DNA from: Actinomycetota bacterium
GTDB lineage: Bacteria > Cyanobacteriota > Vampirovibrionia > Obscuribacterales > Obscuribacteraceae
Assembly: GCA_903970355.1 (NCBI GenBank)
Contig: CAJCIF010000180.1
Location: 1-24,665 of the forward strand
Length of the DNA: 24,665 bases
Direction of reading: 5' to 3'
The position numbers and the translations under genes are program-made. Shown piece by piece: positions 7,350-15,236 of the stretch. How positions within the stretch are numbered: the first letter of the stretch is position 1; every line of letters starts with the position of its first letter. The notes under the pieces are model-generated. The model was not told the DNA's origin. It did not search any database and was given only the letters and a program-made list of their open reading frames with translations.

Positions 7350-8018
7350 CTAGTTGAGGAGTGCATGCTCAAAAGGCGCTGATAGAAGGGCTTCGTGATC
7401 GGCTAAGCCTTTGTTTACAAGGCGTCCTGCTGCACCTAGTTGCGCTCTTTTGCCCATGCTAACACCAAATACTTCAGCATCGAATCCAACTGCGGCAAAG
7501 GCGCCGAGCTGTGAATCGTCACTGATCTTGCCACCATATCCGATGACGACACCGTTTGCCAGAACTGCTCTGCCCACCCGAGCACCTAAGCCTAATACGA
7601 CATTTTTGCTGAGCTGAGCTCCAGCGTTGACGTTAGTCATGATCGGTTCGACAGATTCAGATTCGTCTTCTGCATATGCCTCCGGTTTGCCGCTGAGCGT
7701 AGCAAAGTCTGGTATGCGTGTGTTTCGCTCCAGAAGGAAATCTGAACCAAGCACGCAAAATGCGCCCACACAAACGTCTCTTCCAAGCTGGACTCTGCAA
7801 CCGATTGTGGCTCCTGGTCGAATGATGCATCCTTTTTCAACACGCACACCGGCGCCGATCGTAACGCAGCGTTGAATGACGGCGTCGGGTTGGATGATCG
7901 TGCCTGGTCCGACAACAACCATTGGTGCGATAGAAGCAAGCGTGCTTACTTTCGCCGTTTTACTGATGAAGCTTCCGTTTGGCTGCCAACCATGCGCAAG
8001 CATAGATTCCGTATCCAT
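7350..8018 (-). CDS. Left-handed beta-helix hexapeptide-repeat protein
   Basis: This 222-residue protein is built of hexapeptide repeats with small residues and I/V/L at regular six-residue steps. Examples are VVVGPGTIIQPDAVIQRC, CVTIGAGVRVEKGCIIRPG and, after an acidic insertion (EAYAEDESESVEP), a second run including VVLGLGARVGRAVLANGV. This is the fold of acyl- and sugar-transferases of the LpxA/GlmU/gamma-carbonic-anhydrase type. I see no conserved catalytic histidine in a recognisable context, so the substrate is open. The start at 8018 is chosen because GGAGAA lies 5-6 nt before it; an ATG 33 nt upstream at 8051 lacks a ribosome site. It is monocistronic and convergent with the three-gene cluster, with its own nested hairpin. 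Confidence 0.8.
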   Translation of the reverse strand: MDTESMLAHGWQPNGSFISKTAKVSTLASIAPMVVVGPGTIIQPDAVIQRCVTIGAGVRVEKGCIIRPGATIGCRVQLGRDVCVGAFCVLGSDFLLERNTRIPDFATLSGKPEAYAEDESESVEPIMTNVNAGAQLSKNVVLGLGARVGRAVLANGVVIGYGGKISDDSQLGAFAAVGFDAEVFGVSMGKRAQLGAAGRLVNKGLADHEALLSAPFEHALLN

Positions 8019-8615
8019 CTCGGTTCTCCGTTGGTTGATTAACATACTCATAGCGCTTCTACATTGCCCCCGGCAAAAGATTTCTGGATGCTGGATAGAA
8101 AACTAGCCGTGTTATTGAGTACCTTGGGAAATGGGAGCGCGATGATGCCTTGACTATCGGAATGGCGCAGATCCTTTGTCAATGGTTGCAGTCTTAAGCT
8201 CGCTATCTTAATGGTCCGAAACACTAGTTCCTGGTGCACTTAGTCAACTCTTCAAGAAATTGCTGTGTTCGAAGCCAAGGGTAGCTTGAAAATATCCTTA
8301 CAAATTTGTGCCTTGCAACGTTCGCCGAACTTTTCCTAACCGGCGGTTCTCGTCCACTTAAAGAAGAGCGTTCCGAACGGTGCCAGCAACGTGAAGAAGC
8401 AATATTAAAAGAGCGGTCAATCTAGTCAAGAGTCGGTTGAATATGGGCTATTCCAAGCCCTTTCATATAGTTATCTACCTATTTTTGAATGCAAGGACTT
8501 TCGGATAAAGAGACGCACAGTGCACAACAACTCTGCTTACACAGCTGTTTAACGGCTTGGTGTTCTCAAACCGCTTGCCCATGCCCAATTTATGAAAGAA
8601 AAGGAACCAAAGTAT
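8019..8615. other. Divergent intergenic region, no convincing gene
   Basis: These roughly 600 nt separate two divergent genes. Short open frames exist but lack ribosome sites and protein-like composition. A GGGCT/AGCCC hairpin with a 6-nt loop lies at 8445-8460, followed by TTTCATATAG. It could be a leader element of the solenoid gene at 8616. No confident promoter or RNA gene is seen. Confidence 0.4.
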
Positions 8616-9410
8616 ATGGAACAAATTACACAAAGAGTTCTAGCTGGACTCGAAAAAGCCCGACTGGCTGCTGCCGAGGAGCGCAATCTCAGCATCTCGA
8701 CCAACGCCTCCCGGGGAATCGGCCAATTGATTAGCCTCACTCCGAACCTGTTCGATGAACCCTGGTTCAAAGAACTTGTCGGAATGCTTGCTGGAGTGGA
8801 TGCGCCAGAGCTGGCAGAGGACGAAGAAGCGGCATTGAGACGTGGAGACTTAATCTGCATGTTTCGTTATGTCAGCGACTGGTCTCCTGAACTGCTCGCC
8901 AACGTTATGCACTGCGCCGAGAACGATCCTCTCGATGAAAACCGTGCTTTTGCGTTGGCGGCAATCGGACTGCGAGTCAAGGACAAAGTCTGGCTTCAAG
9001 CTCGTTTCGAAGACCCTGATTTCGAAACACAGATCATGGCGGCTAGAGTGCTCACCGAGATTGGCGAAGATCCATTTTCGATCATCTCTACACTTCTCAC
9101 GCGTGCTGGAGATGACAAGGAAAACGTCGGCTTGTGCTGCCAGTTCATAGGCGTTGTCGAAACCATGCCGTTTCTAATCGAGAAGCTCCTTGAATTCAAA
9201 GAACCGGCGCGATTGAACGCCGTTTTGTGCATCGTCCATGCCCTTTTCCGGAATGGGCTACTGGAACCGCAATCTAAACCGAGCCTGTTGAGGGTAATGA
9301 AGCCTCACATGGTTAAAATTTTGGCCGCCAATCAAGCCTCCGGCAATGCCAAGGAAACTGATTACCAACTGAAATCACTGATCAGCAAATGTAGTGCCCT
9401 TGCCATTTGA
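8616..9410 (+). CDS. Smaller alpha-solenoid (HEAT-like) protein, function unknown
   Basis: This 264-residue protein is predicted to be all-helical, with helix-turn-helix units in the middle such as ENRAFALAAIGLRVKDKVW, ETQIMAARVLTEIGEDPFS and RLNAVLCIVHALFRNGL. The second unit is close to a HEAT/PBS-lyase-like repeat. The acidic segment ELAEDEEAALRRGD precedes the repeats. No signal peptide, membrane segment or catalytic motif is visible. AAGGAA lies about 8 nt before ATG 8616, which favours it over the in-frame ATG at 8592. The gene stands alone and ends in a perfect 11-bp hairpin. A protein-binding role is inferred from the fold only. In style it resembles the larger protein at 908-2404. 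Confidence 0.75.
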   Translation: MEQITQRVLAGLEKARLAAAEERNLSISTNASRGIGQLISLTPNLFDEPWFKELVGMLAGVDAPELAEDEEAALRRGDLICMFRYVSDWSPELLANVMHCAENDPLDENRAFALAAIGLRVKDKVWLQARFEDPDFETQIMAARVLTEIGEDPFSIISTLLTRAGDDKENVGLCCQFIGVVETMPFLIEKLLEFKEPARLNAVLCIVHALFRNGLLEPQSKPSLLRVMKPHMVKILAANQASGNAKETDYQLKSLISKCSALAI

Positions 9411-9424
9411 TGTCGATAACTCAA

Positions 9425-9456
9425 ACTCCTGGGGCCAGCATAGCCGCCCCAGGAGT
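9425..9456 (+). terminator. 11-bp perfect stem-loop after the second solenoid gene
   Basis: ACTCCTGGGGC (9425-9435) and GCCCCAGGAGT (9446-9456) are exact reverse complements with a 10-nt loop. It starts 14 nt after the stop codon. No T-tract follows, so it may protect the mRNA 3' end rather than terminate on its own. Confidence 0.6.
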
Positions 9457-9489
9457 CTAGCGGTTGACACCATCTATGGTGATTCATTT

Positions 9490-9522
9490 TTCCAAATATA
9501 TACTATTATATATAATATATAC
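9490..9522. repeat. AT-rich tail with palindromic TATA core
   Basis: This stretch contains the 14-bp palindrome TATTATATATAATA and, on the minus strand, ATAGTATATAT (9496-9506), identical to the 11-mer at 2496-2506. It lies between the hairpins of two convergent genes. Confidence 0.45.
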
Positions 9523-9526
9523 AGGG

Positions 9527-9559
9527 AACGAGAGAGAACTCTCGTTAGGCAAAAGCCTA
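9527..9559 (-). terminator. Two adjacent hairpins at the end of the MOSC-like gene
   Basis: On the minus strand a TAGGC/GCCTA hairpin with a TTTT loop (9546-9559) overlaps the stop codon. An 8-bp perfect AACGAGAG/CTCTCGTT hairpin with a 4-nt loop (9527-9546) follows directly. Downstream comes CCCTG and then the AT-rich stretch. They probably form a transcript end, though no T-tract follows the second stem. Confidence 0.6.
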
Positions 9560-10276
9560 GGTGAATGTGTAACGCACGATCGATCCCGCAGTTACTGGCT
9601 GCACGGATCGGCCAAAACGAAGACTTCGATCTGTTCCCAAAAGGAGCGGCCGAAACAGTTTTTGCGCGCTCGTAAGGTTCTCCTCCTCCTTCCAATTGAG
9701 TTTCACGACATCGATTTGAGGATGCACCACGGCAGGACCAACTATGAACTGCACCTTGTTGATGAACACTTCCGTTCCCCACTCTGTTTCCGCCCATTCC
9801 GGTGCATCAATTACTAAATTTGCGCCCAATTTTTCGATTGCAATTGGAGTAATTAGTGCACCGTTAAAGGCCATAAAAGACCCATAGGAAACTACTGAGA
9901 GCGTTTGCACTCGATTCGTTTCCATCGTGCGAAGTTGGCAAGGATATCCCAAGACATCAGAGAGCCACTCATTTGCTTCGCTCAGATCTGTAGTCTGAGC
10001 ATTGCATTTGATGAATAAACGAGAGCTGCCCGCTTTTTCGGTTTCCAGAACAATTTCTCCCCCTTCAAAGAGATGTACCGTTATCTTCGGCAGGTTGTTA
10101 GCAAGCTCAGTTTGTAGTGCAAACTGCCCGCCAATGAAAAGTTTAAATAGTTGATTGTTGGCAACCCTGCCATCCTTCGTAAGCTCGAGTTGCGAAACGG
10201 ATACGACATTTAAGGGCACGATTGGTTGAACGTAACAGCCAAGCACGTCCACTTCGGTGAAAGTTTGGGTAGGCAT
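9557..10276 (-). CDS. MOSC-domain-like protein without the conserved cysteine
   Basis: This 239-residue protein has the layout of MOSC proteins, the molybdenum-cofactor sulfurase C-terminal family that includes mARC and YcbX. An N-terminal beta barrel (about residues 1-75) is followed by the EANEWLSDVLGYPCQL helix near 98-113. Then come the core strand GANLVIDAPEWAETEWG near 158-174, FINKVQFIVGP, and a terminal strand ending VTAGSIVRYTF. In the family the strand after F-x-V carries the cofactor or sulfur-handling cysteine in a C-x-R-C-like context; here it reads GPAVVHPQID, with no cysteine. The YP-x-K motif at the front is also altered (VQPIVPLN). Activity of the usual kind is therefore unlikely. 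AAAGGA lies 8 nt before the ATG. The family call rests on motif order and is moderately sure. Confidence 0.65.
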   Translation of the reverse strand: MPTQTFTEVDVLGCYVQPIVPLNVVSVSQLELTKDGRVANNQLFKLFIGGQFALQTELANNLPKITVHLFEGGEIVLETEKAGSSRLFIKCNAQTTDLSEANEWLSDVLGYPCQLRTMETNRVQTLSVVSYGSFMAFNGALITPIAIEKLGANLVIDAPEWAETEWGTEVFINKVQFIVGPAVVHPQIDVVKLNWKEEENLTSAQKLFRPLLLGTDRSLRFGRSVQPVTAGSIVRYTFT

Positions 10277-10605
10277 GTGATAATCCTTTCAGGCAGCGGC
10301 TTTTCAAAGCTCCGCGGCACGCGGGTAAAAGAGCGGTATATTCTCGGTTTAGAGAGGATGCTCTGCTTTGATTTAAGTGACGAAGCCAACGAAATAAATT
10401 TCACCCTACGCTTCAGTGCTTTTTGGCACAAGAGATTTGGTCAACTACGTTTGTGCCTCACTTCGTTCTCTGGTTAGCTAAACTAGCAAAGGTGCGGGAA
10501 TTAAGTTGTGGTGCCGCACTGACCCAAGCCCATTTAGGGCGAAACAAGAGTAAACTCTATAACTGAAAGACTTCATCCCTGCACCTTACCTCTTGAGGAG
10601 GACCG
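10277..10605. other. Divergent promoter region of the DAP operon
   Basis: These 329 nt lie between the MOSC-like gene and the DAP operon. A perfect inverted repeat GGCACAA/TTGTGCC spans 10425-10457, a GCCC/GGGC hairpin lies at 10528-10540, and AGAGT-AA-ACTCT at 10547-10558 is a tight dyad. Open frames here (for example 10226-10477) have no ribosome site and unlikely composition, and I reject them. Confidence 0.45.
10534..10563 (+). promoter_or_regulatory. Weak promoter candidate with overlapping dyad
   Basis: TATAAC at 10558-10563 could be a -10 box, 18 nt after the poor -35 candidate TTAGGG at 10534-10539. The dyad AGAGTAAACTCT (10547-10558) touches the -10 box, which would suit a repressor site for an amino-acid operon. 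The -35 match is weak, so this is a suggestion only. Confidence 0.25.
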
Positions 10606-10785
10606 ATGCTTAAATCTGAGGCTGAACGAGTCGTTCGACGAGCACTCGAAGAAACCAAAGCGGAATTTACGGAAGAGCAGATTCAAGCGCTCTCTCTTAT
10701 TTGTACTAAAATCGCTAGCCAAATTGTTGAAGAAGCTTTTGCCAACAATCGAACCGGACAACAAAAGGGACGATTTTTCGAATAG
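10606..10785 (+). CDS. Small helical protein (59 residues) leading the DAP operon
   Basis: The frame runs from ATG 10606 to TAG 10783-10785. GAGGAG lies about 6 nt before the ATG, and the stop lies 2 nt before the ATG of the amidohydrolase gene, so the two are probably translationally coupled. The product is charged and helical: an EAERVVRRALEETKAEF helix, then FTEEQIQALSLICTKIASQI, then a short basic tail. The second part resembles the small helical domains in which E-E-Q-I repeats pack against a partner. I do not recognise the family, but context and ribosome site make it a likely real gene. Confidence 0.6.
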   Translation: MLKSEAERVVRRALEETKAEFTEEQIQALSLICTKIASQIVEEAFANNRTGQQKGRFFE

Positions 10786-10787
10786 AA

Positions 10788-11999
10788 ATGAAAGACAAAA
10801 AGGGTTTACTTTCTCAAGCTCTCGCCATCCAGGATGAACTTGTTCAAGACAGGCGTTACTTGCATGAACACCCGGAACTGAGTTTTCAGGAGTTTGAAAC
10901 TTCCGCGTTTGTAGAAAAACGTCTCACGTCGTTGGGCTATTCTGTTAAGTCCGGACTGGCAAAAACGGGTCTCACAGCTGATATCGGTAAAGGAAAAGGA
11001 TCCTGCGTGGCGATCAGAGCAGATCTCGACGCCTTGCCAATTGAGGAACCATCCGATCGATCTTACCGTTCTAAAAATCATGGCGTTATGCACGCTTGCG
11101 GGCACGATGCCCACATAGCATGTGCTCTCGGAGCAGCAAAATTGCTTGCAGCAGATGTAAAAGAGAGTGTTGATCATTACGGCGGCCGTCTCCGCCTCTT
11201 GATGCAGCCCGCCGAAGAATCCGCTGACGATGAAGGAATTTCCGGTGCTCCCCGCATGCTTGAAGCCGGCGCTCTGGACGGCGTATCAAACATTATTGGC
11301 ATGCATGTGGACTCAGGGTTGGCTGTTGGAAAGCTTGGCATAGCACCCGGTCCCGTTATGGCATCAGCCGATCAATTCGTAGTAACAATCGAGGGAAAAG
11401 GCGGACATGGAGCCTTTCCGGAGAAGTGCATCGATGCAGTTGTGATTGCTGCACATGTCATTCAGGCAATCCAAACCATTGTTTCTCGGCGCATTCCTGC
11501 GCAGGAACCGGCCGTTATAACGATTGGAAGCATTGAAAGCTCCAGCACCAGATGTAATATCATTTCGGACAGTGTCATTCTGAGGGGAACGGCTCGTAGT
11601 CTAAATCCCATTATTCGAAACAAAATAAGAGAAGAAATCAAAAATACATGCGTTTTGATCGAAGCTATGGGTGGAACCTACAATCTTTACTTTGAGAAAG
11701 GTTATCCAGTGACGGTCAATGACCCAGGTATCACGAACATCATGAGAGAAGCGGCTATCGATCTCATTGGTGAAGAGAACGTTATAACGCTGGAAGCAAA
11801 ATTGTGGGCAGAAGATTTCTCCTATTATCAGGAGCTAATTCCCGGTTGCTTCATATTCGTAGGAGTTGGCCAGACCGACGTTCCCCGCATTCATCATTCA
11901 GCCAACTTTGACATAGACGAAAACAGCTTGTATCTTGGAACGGCTGTTTTGGCGGAAACAGCCAAACGTCTCCTCCATCACCTGGCAAGCGCCGGTTAA
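10788..11999 (+). CDS. M20D amidohydrolase (N-acyl-amino-acid / N-acetyl-DAP deacetylase type)
   Basis: This 403-residue di-metal amidohydrolase of the M20D family removes acyl groups from amino acids. The family includes hippurate hydrolase, IAA-amino-acid hydrolase and N-acetyl-diaminopimelate deacetylase. The signature HEHPELSFQE is at residues 26-35. Metal ligands are seen as C104 and H106 in MHACGHD, E143/E144 in QPAEE, H173 in GMHVD, and a terminal histidine in RIHHSANFD. The lid domain with GKGGHGAFPE is intact. Its place directly before dapC suggests a role in DAP or lysine metabolism. The operon also has the succinyl-specific DapD and DapE, so an acetyl-DAP deacetylase would be redundant and another acyl-amino acid may be the substrate. 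It starts 2 nt after the small gene and ends 10 nt before dapC. Confidence 0.85.
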   Translation: MKDKKGLLSQALAIQDELVQDRRYLHEHPELSFQEFETSAFVEKRLTSLGYSVKSGLAKTGLTADIGKGKGSCVAIRADLDALPIEEPSDRSYRSKNHGVMHACGHDAHIACALGAAKLLAADVKESVDHYGGRLRLLMQPAEESADDEGISGAPRMLEAGALDGVSNIIGMHVDSGLAVGKLGIAPGPVMASADQFVVTIEGKGGHGAFPEKCIDAVVIAAHVIQAIQTIVSRRIPAQEPAVITIGSIESSSTRCNIISDSVILRGTARSLNPIIRNKIREEIKNTCVLIEAMGGTYNLYFEKGYPVTVNDPGITNIMREAAIDLIGEENVITLEAKLWAEDFSYYQELIPGCFIFVGVGQTDVPRIHHSANFDIDENSLYLGTAVLAETAKRLLHHLASAG

Positions 12000-12009
12000 T
12001 TGATTTCGT

Positions 12010-13236
12010 ATGAACCCAGACCTCGAAAAGCTTCAACCTTATCCATTTGAAAAACTAGCCAATCTAAAGGCTGGTATCGTGCCGCCTGCCGATCTTAACC
12101 ATATTGCGCTTTCGATTGGCGAACCAAAGCATGCCGCTCCCAAGCTCATCTATGACGCCATTACAAACAACATGTCCGGTCTGTCCGTTTATCCACTAAC
12201 GGCAGGTTCGGGTGAACTCCGTACTGCCATTGCCCAGTGGGCGACCAGGCGTTTTCAACTAAAGGAAAAGTCCCTCGATCCCGAGCGCAATATTTTGCCC
12301 GTAAATGGCAGCCGCGAAGCCATTTTTGCATTTGCCCAATGTGTTGTTAATCCGGTAAGCGATGCACTCGTATTGATGCCCAATCCCTTCTATCAAATTT
12401 ATGAAGGAGCAACTCTTTTAGCGGGAGCACAGCCCTATTTTTTGAACACAACCAAAGAAACAGATTTCTTACCCGATCTAAGTGCGGTTCGCGAGGAAAT
12501 CTGGGATAACTGCCAGCTCATGTACATTTGTTCTCCCGGCAATCCCACCGGGAAAGTTTACGACTTGAATTTGCTTGAAAAGCTCTTGCAATTATCTGAG
12601 AAATTCAACTTCGTTCTTGCTTCCGATGAATGTTATTCCGAAATTTACTTTGATGAAACTCCACCCCCCGGGCTTTTACAAGCTTGCGCCGCAGTGGGCT
12701 TGAATGACTACCAACGCTGTATTGTTTTTCACAGCCTGTCGAAACGCTCCAGCGTTCCCGGTATGCGTTCCGGTTTCGTGGCCGGTGATGCAACGTTGAT
12801 CGAACGCTTCCGTCTTTTTCGTACCTATCATGGATCGGCTATGTCTCCGCTTGTGCAAGCAGCGAGCACTCGAGCCTGGCAAGACGAAACGCATGTTGTT
12901 GAAAACCGCAAACTCTATCAGGAAAAGTTTGCTCGCGTTCTGTCGATACTTGGTAACTCAAGTACCGTAACGAGACCGGATGGCGCTTTCTACCTCTGGA
13001 TGCCGACTCCTTACGACGATGTCGCGTTTACTAAAGACTTGTATCACCAATGCAATGTAACGGTTTTACCAGGCAGCTTTATGTCCAGACGAGCGCATGG
13101 TATCAATCCTGGTGCAGGTTATGTCCGCATTGCTCTTGTTGACAGCATAGAAGTGTGTGAAGAAGCAGCCCAACGCGTAAAGAATTTTTTGAGGAGCCAT
13201 GTTAAAGGTGAGCAACCAGTTGCAAGCGGTAATTGA
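12010..13236 (+). CDS. dapC: N-succinyl-diaminopimelate aminotransferase
   Basis: This 408-residue PLP-dependent fold-type I aminotransferase converts N-succinyl-2-amino-6-ketopimelate to N-succinyl-LL-DAP with glutamate as donor. [10 protein letters not shown] near residue 35 is the substrate-binding segment, [10 protein letters not shown] contains the GNPTG motif at 177-181, and D206/Y209 in SDECYS contact the cofactor. K245 in [11 protein letters not shown] is the Schiff-base lysine. The DapC assignment over other class I aminotransferases rests on the GEP-KH-P pattern and the adjacent dapD and dapE. The 3' end overlaps dapD by 38 nt in another frame, and the dapD ribosome site lies inside this gene, so the two are probably co-translated. 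Confidence 0.9.
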   Translation: MNPDLEKLQPYPFEKLANLKAGIVPPADLNHIALSIGEPKHAAPKLIYDAITNNMSGLSVYPLTAGSGELRTAIAQWATRRFQLKEKSLDPERNILPVNGSREAIFAFAQCVVNPVSDALVLMPNPFYQIYEGATLLAGAQPYFLNTTKETDFLPDLSAVREEIWDNCQLMYICSPGNPTGKVYDLNLLEKLLQLSEKFNFVLASDECYSEIYFDETPPPGLLQACAAVGLNDYQRCIVFHSLSKRSSVPGMRSGFVAGDATLIERFRLFRTYHGSAMSPLVQAASTRAWQDETHVVENRKLYQEKFARVLSILGNSSTVTRPDGAFYLWMPTPYDDVAFTKDLYHQCNVTVLPGSFMSRRAHGINPGAGYVRIALVDSIEVCEEAAQRVKNFLRSHVKGEQPVASGN

Positions 13237-14032
13237 TAAGGCATTTGAGGATCGTGCTCAAATCAGCCCGGCAACCATATCTTCCGAAGTGAAAAGCGCT
13301 ATTGAAGAATGCCTTAGCGCATTAGATTCCGGCGAAATGCGCATTGCTGAAAAGAAAAACGGTGAATGGCAAGTAAATGAGTGGTTGAAAAAAGCCGTTC
13401 TTCTCTCCTTTCGCGCTCAAGATAATGTGATTTCTGAAGGCGCCTTTACGCGATTCTTTGACAAAGTACCAAACAAGTTTTTTGAATACGATGAAGGCTC
13501 TTTCAAGAAAACAGGAGCTCGCATAGTGCCACCGGCAACGGTGCGACGGGGAGCTTTTATTGCAAGCAGTGTCATCTTGATGCCCTCTTTCGTCAATATC
13601 GGAGCCTATGTAGACAGCGGCACAATGGTTGATACGTGGGCCACTGTCGGTTCTTGCGCCCAGATTGGAAAAAACGTTCACTTGTCCGGTGGCGTTGGCA
13701 TCGGTGGCGTTCTTGAACCACTGCAAGGCAGACCAACCATAATCGAAGACAACTGCTTTATTGGCGCTCGCTCGGAAATAGTCGAAGGGGTGGTAATTGA
13801 AGAAGGCGCCGTCATATCTATGGGCGTGTTCATTGGTCAGAGCACTAAAATTTTCAATCGAGAAACCAAAGAAATTTCCTATGGGCGTGTTCCGAAAGGA
13901 GCCGTCGTTGTTCCTGGCAGCTTGCCCGCGAAGGATGGCAGCCACAGTCTCTATTGTGCGGTCATCATCAAACAAGTGGATGAACGCACGCGGGCAAAAG
14001 TTAGCATAAACGAGCTTTTGAGAGATGCCTGA
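13199..14032 (+). CDS. dapD: Tetrahydrodipicolinate N-succinyltransferase
   Basis: This 277-residue enzyme transfers succinyl from succinyl-CoA to tetrahydrodipicolinate, the step before DapC. The N-terminal domain matches the DapD pattern: [17 protein letters not shown] near residue 8, [11 protein letters not shown], and [13 protein letters not shown]. It is followed by a left-handed beta helix with [36 protein letters not shown] and [18 protein letters not shown]. The length is close to the E. coli protein (274). GAGGAG at 13190-13195 fixes the start inside the end of dapC. The C-terminal ATGCCTGA overlaps the dapE start by 8 nt. Confidence 0.95.
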   Translation: MLKVSNQLQAVIDKAFEDRAQISPATISSEVKSAIEECLSALDSGEMRIAEKKNGEWQVNEWLKKAVLLSFRAQDNVISEGAFTRFFDKVPNKFFEYDEGSFKKTGARIVPPATVRRGAFIASSVILMPSFVNIGAYVDSGTMVDTWATVGSCAQIGKNVHLSGGVGIGGVLEPLQGRPTIIEDNCFIGARSEIVEGVVIEEGAVISMGVFIGQSTKIFNRETKEISYGRVPKGAVVVPGSLPAKDGSHSLYCAVIIKQVDERTRAKVSINELLRDA

Positions 14033-15176
14033 ATCAAATACTGTCCTATCTCCAACACTGACGCTGACAAAAGAACTCATCTCACGGCCGTCGGTTACGC
14101 CTGATGATGCCGGCTGTCAATCAGCAATCGCAGAAAGGCTCAAACTATTAGGATTTAGCACAACGAATTTGCCTTTTGCAGAGGTGACGAATCTGTGGGC
14201 CAAACATGGATCTGCTCAACCTTTAGTGATTTTTGCAGGCCATACCGATGTTGTACCGGCTGGCAATCTTGACGAGTGGGATTCCCCACCATTTGAACCT
14301 ACGGTCCGTGACGGCTTTCTCTACGGCCGCGGCTCGTGTGATATGAAAGGAAGTATCGCTGCCATGATCGTAGCCGTAGAGCAGTTCCTGCAAAATCATT
14401 CTTCCTATAAAGGTTCTATTGGATTTCTCCTCACAAGCGATGAAGAAGGCCCTTCCAAAAATGGCACCGTCAAAGTCATTGAGAAACTAGTTAGTGATGG
14501 AGAAAAAATCGACTACTGCATAATCGGTGAACCCAGCTCTGACGTTACTTTTGGAGATACCATCAAAGTTGGTCGGCGCGGATCACTTACCGGTTTCCTC
14601 AAAGTGAAAGGTGTGCAGGGGCACGTCGCGTACCCCCATAAAGCAGTAAATCCCATTCACCGTTTCTCTGCTCCCCTCACCGAACTTTGCGAAACAGTCT
14701 GGGATAACGGAGATGAGTTTTTCCCGCCCACCACTTTCCAATGCTCACAAATTCACTCCGGGGTGGGAGATGCAAATAACGTCATTCCCGGAATTCTTGA
14801 GGCCTGTTTGAAACTGCGCTTTTCGCCGAAGAGTCCTGCAGATAACTTAAAAGAAAGAGTTGAAGGAATCTTGAGGAAACATTCTATCGATTACGAAATC
14901 GTCTGGGACCTTTCCGGTCAGCCATTTTTTACAGCGGAAGGCAAACTTTCAAAAGCGATCCAGGCTGCCCTTAAGACAACGATGGGTCAAGAAGCAATTG
15001 CCTCTACATCTGGTGGCACATCCGATGGACGCTTCATTGCGCCCTATGGTATTCCCGTTATTGAGCTAGGGCCGATTAACGCAACCATTCATAAAGTAAA
15101 TGAACGGGTTGGAGTTGCGGAACTGGACAAACTCACCTCTATCTATGAAAAGACTCTGGAAAACCTCCTCACCTAG
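14025..15176 (+). CDS. dapE: Succinyl-diaminopimelate desuccinylase
   Basis: This 383-residue dinuclear zinc M20 peptidase hydrolyses N-succinyl-LL-DAP to LL-DAP and succinate. All key residues are present: H73 in GHTDVVP, D106 in CDMKGS, E140/E141 in TSDEE, E169 in GEPSSD, and H356 in [10 protein letters not shown]. The lid histidine is at about H200 in VQGHVAYPH, and the substrate motif GGTSDGRF is intact. It overlaps dapD by 8 nt. It serves as the full-length comparison for the lidless relative at 4357-5154. The last 12 nt, including the stop codon, are repeated 20 nt downstream. Confidence 0.95.
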   Translation: MPESNTVLSPTLTLTKELISRPSVTPDDAGCQSAIAERLKLLGFSTTNLPFAEVTNLWAKHGSAQPLVIFAGHTDVVPAGNLDEWDSPPFEPTVRDGFLYGRGSCDMKGSIAAMIVAVEQFLQNHSSYKGSIGFLLTSDEEGPSKNGTVKVIEKLVSDGEKIDYCIIGEPSSDVTFGDTIKVGRRGSLTGFLKVKGVQGHVAYPHKAVNPIHRFSAPLTELCETVWDNGDEFFPPTTFQCSQIHSGVGDANNVIPGILEACLKLRFSPKSPADNLKERVEGILRKHSIDYEIVWDLSGQPFFTAEGKLSKAIQAALKTTMGQEAIASTSGGTSDGRFIAPYGIPVIELGPINATIHKVNERVGVAELDKLTSIYEKTLENLLT

Positions 15177-15196
15177 ACCTAGTGCTCCTCACCTAG
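15165..15196 (+). repeat. 12-nt direct repeat at the dapE stop codon
   Basis: CTCCTCACCTAG occurs at 15165-15176, ending with the dapE stop, and again at 15185-15196. A partial copy, ACCTAG, lies between them. A slippage duplication is the likely origin. It forms part of the 60-nt gap before the agmatinase homologue. Confidence 0.6.
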
Positions 15197-15236
15197 CGAT
15201 GGCTCGGCAGAAATGATATAAGATCTGAGTCTACCA

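Noticed and set aside
10226..10477. Plus-strand frame of 83 codons before the DAP operon
   Set aside because: It begins within the opposite-strand MOSC-like gene, lacks a ribosome site, and covers inverted repeats better explained as regulatory DNA.
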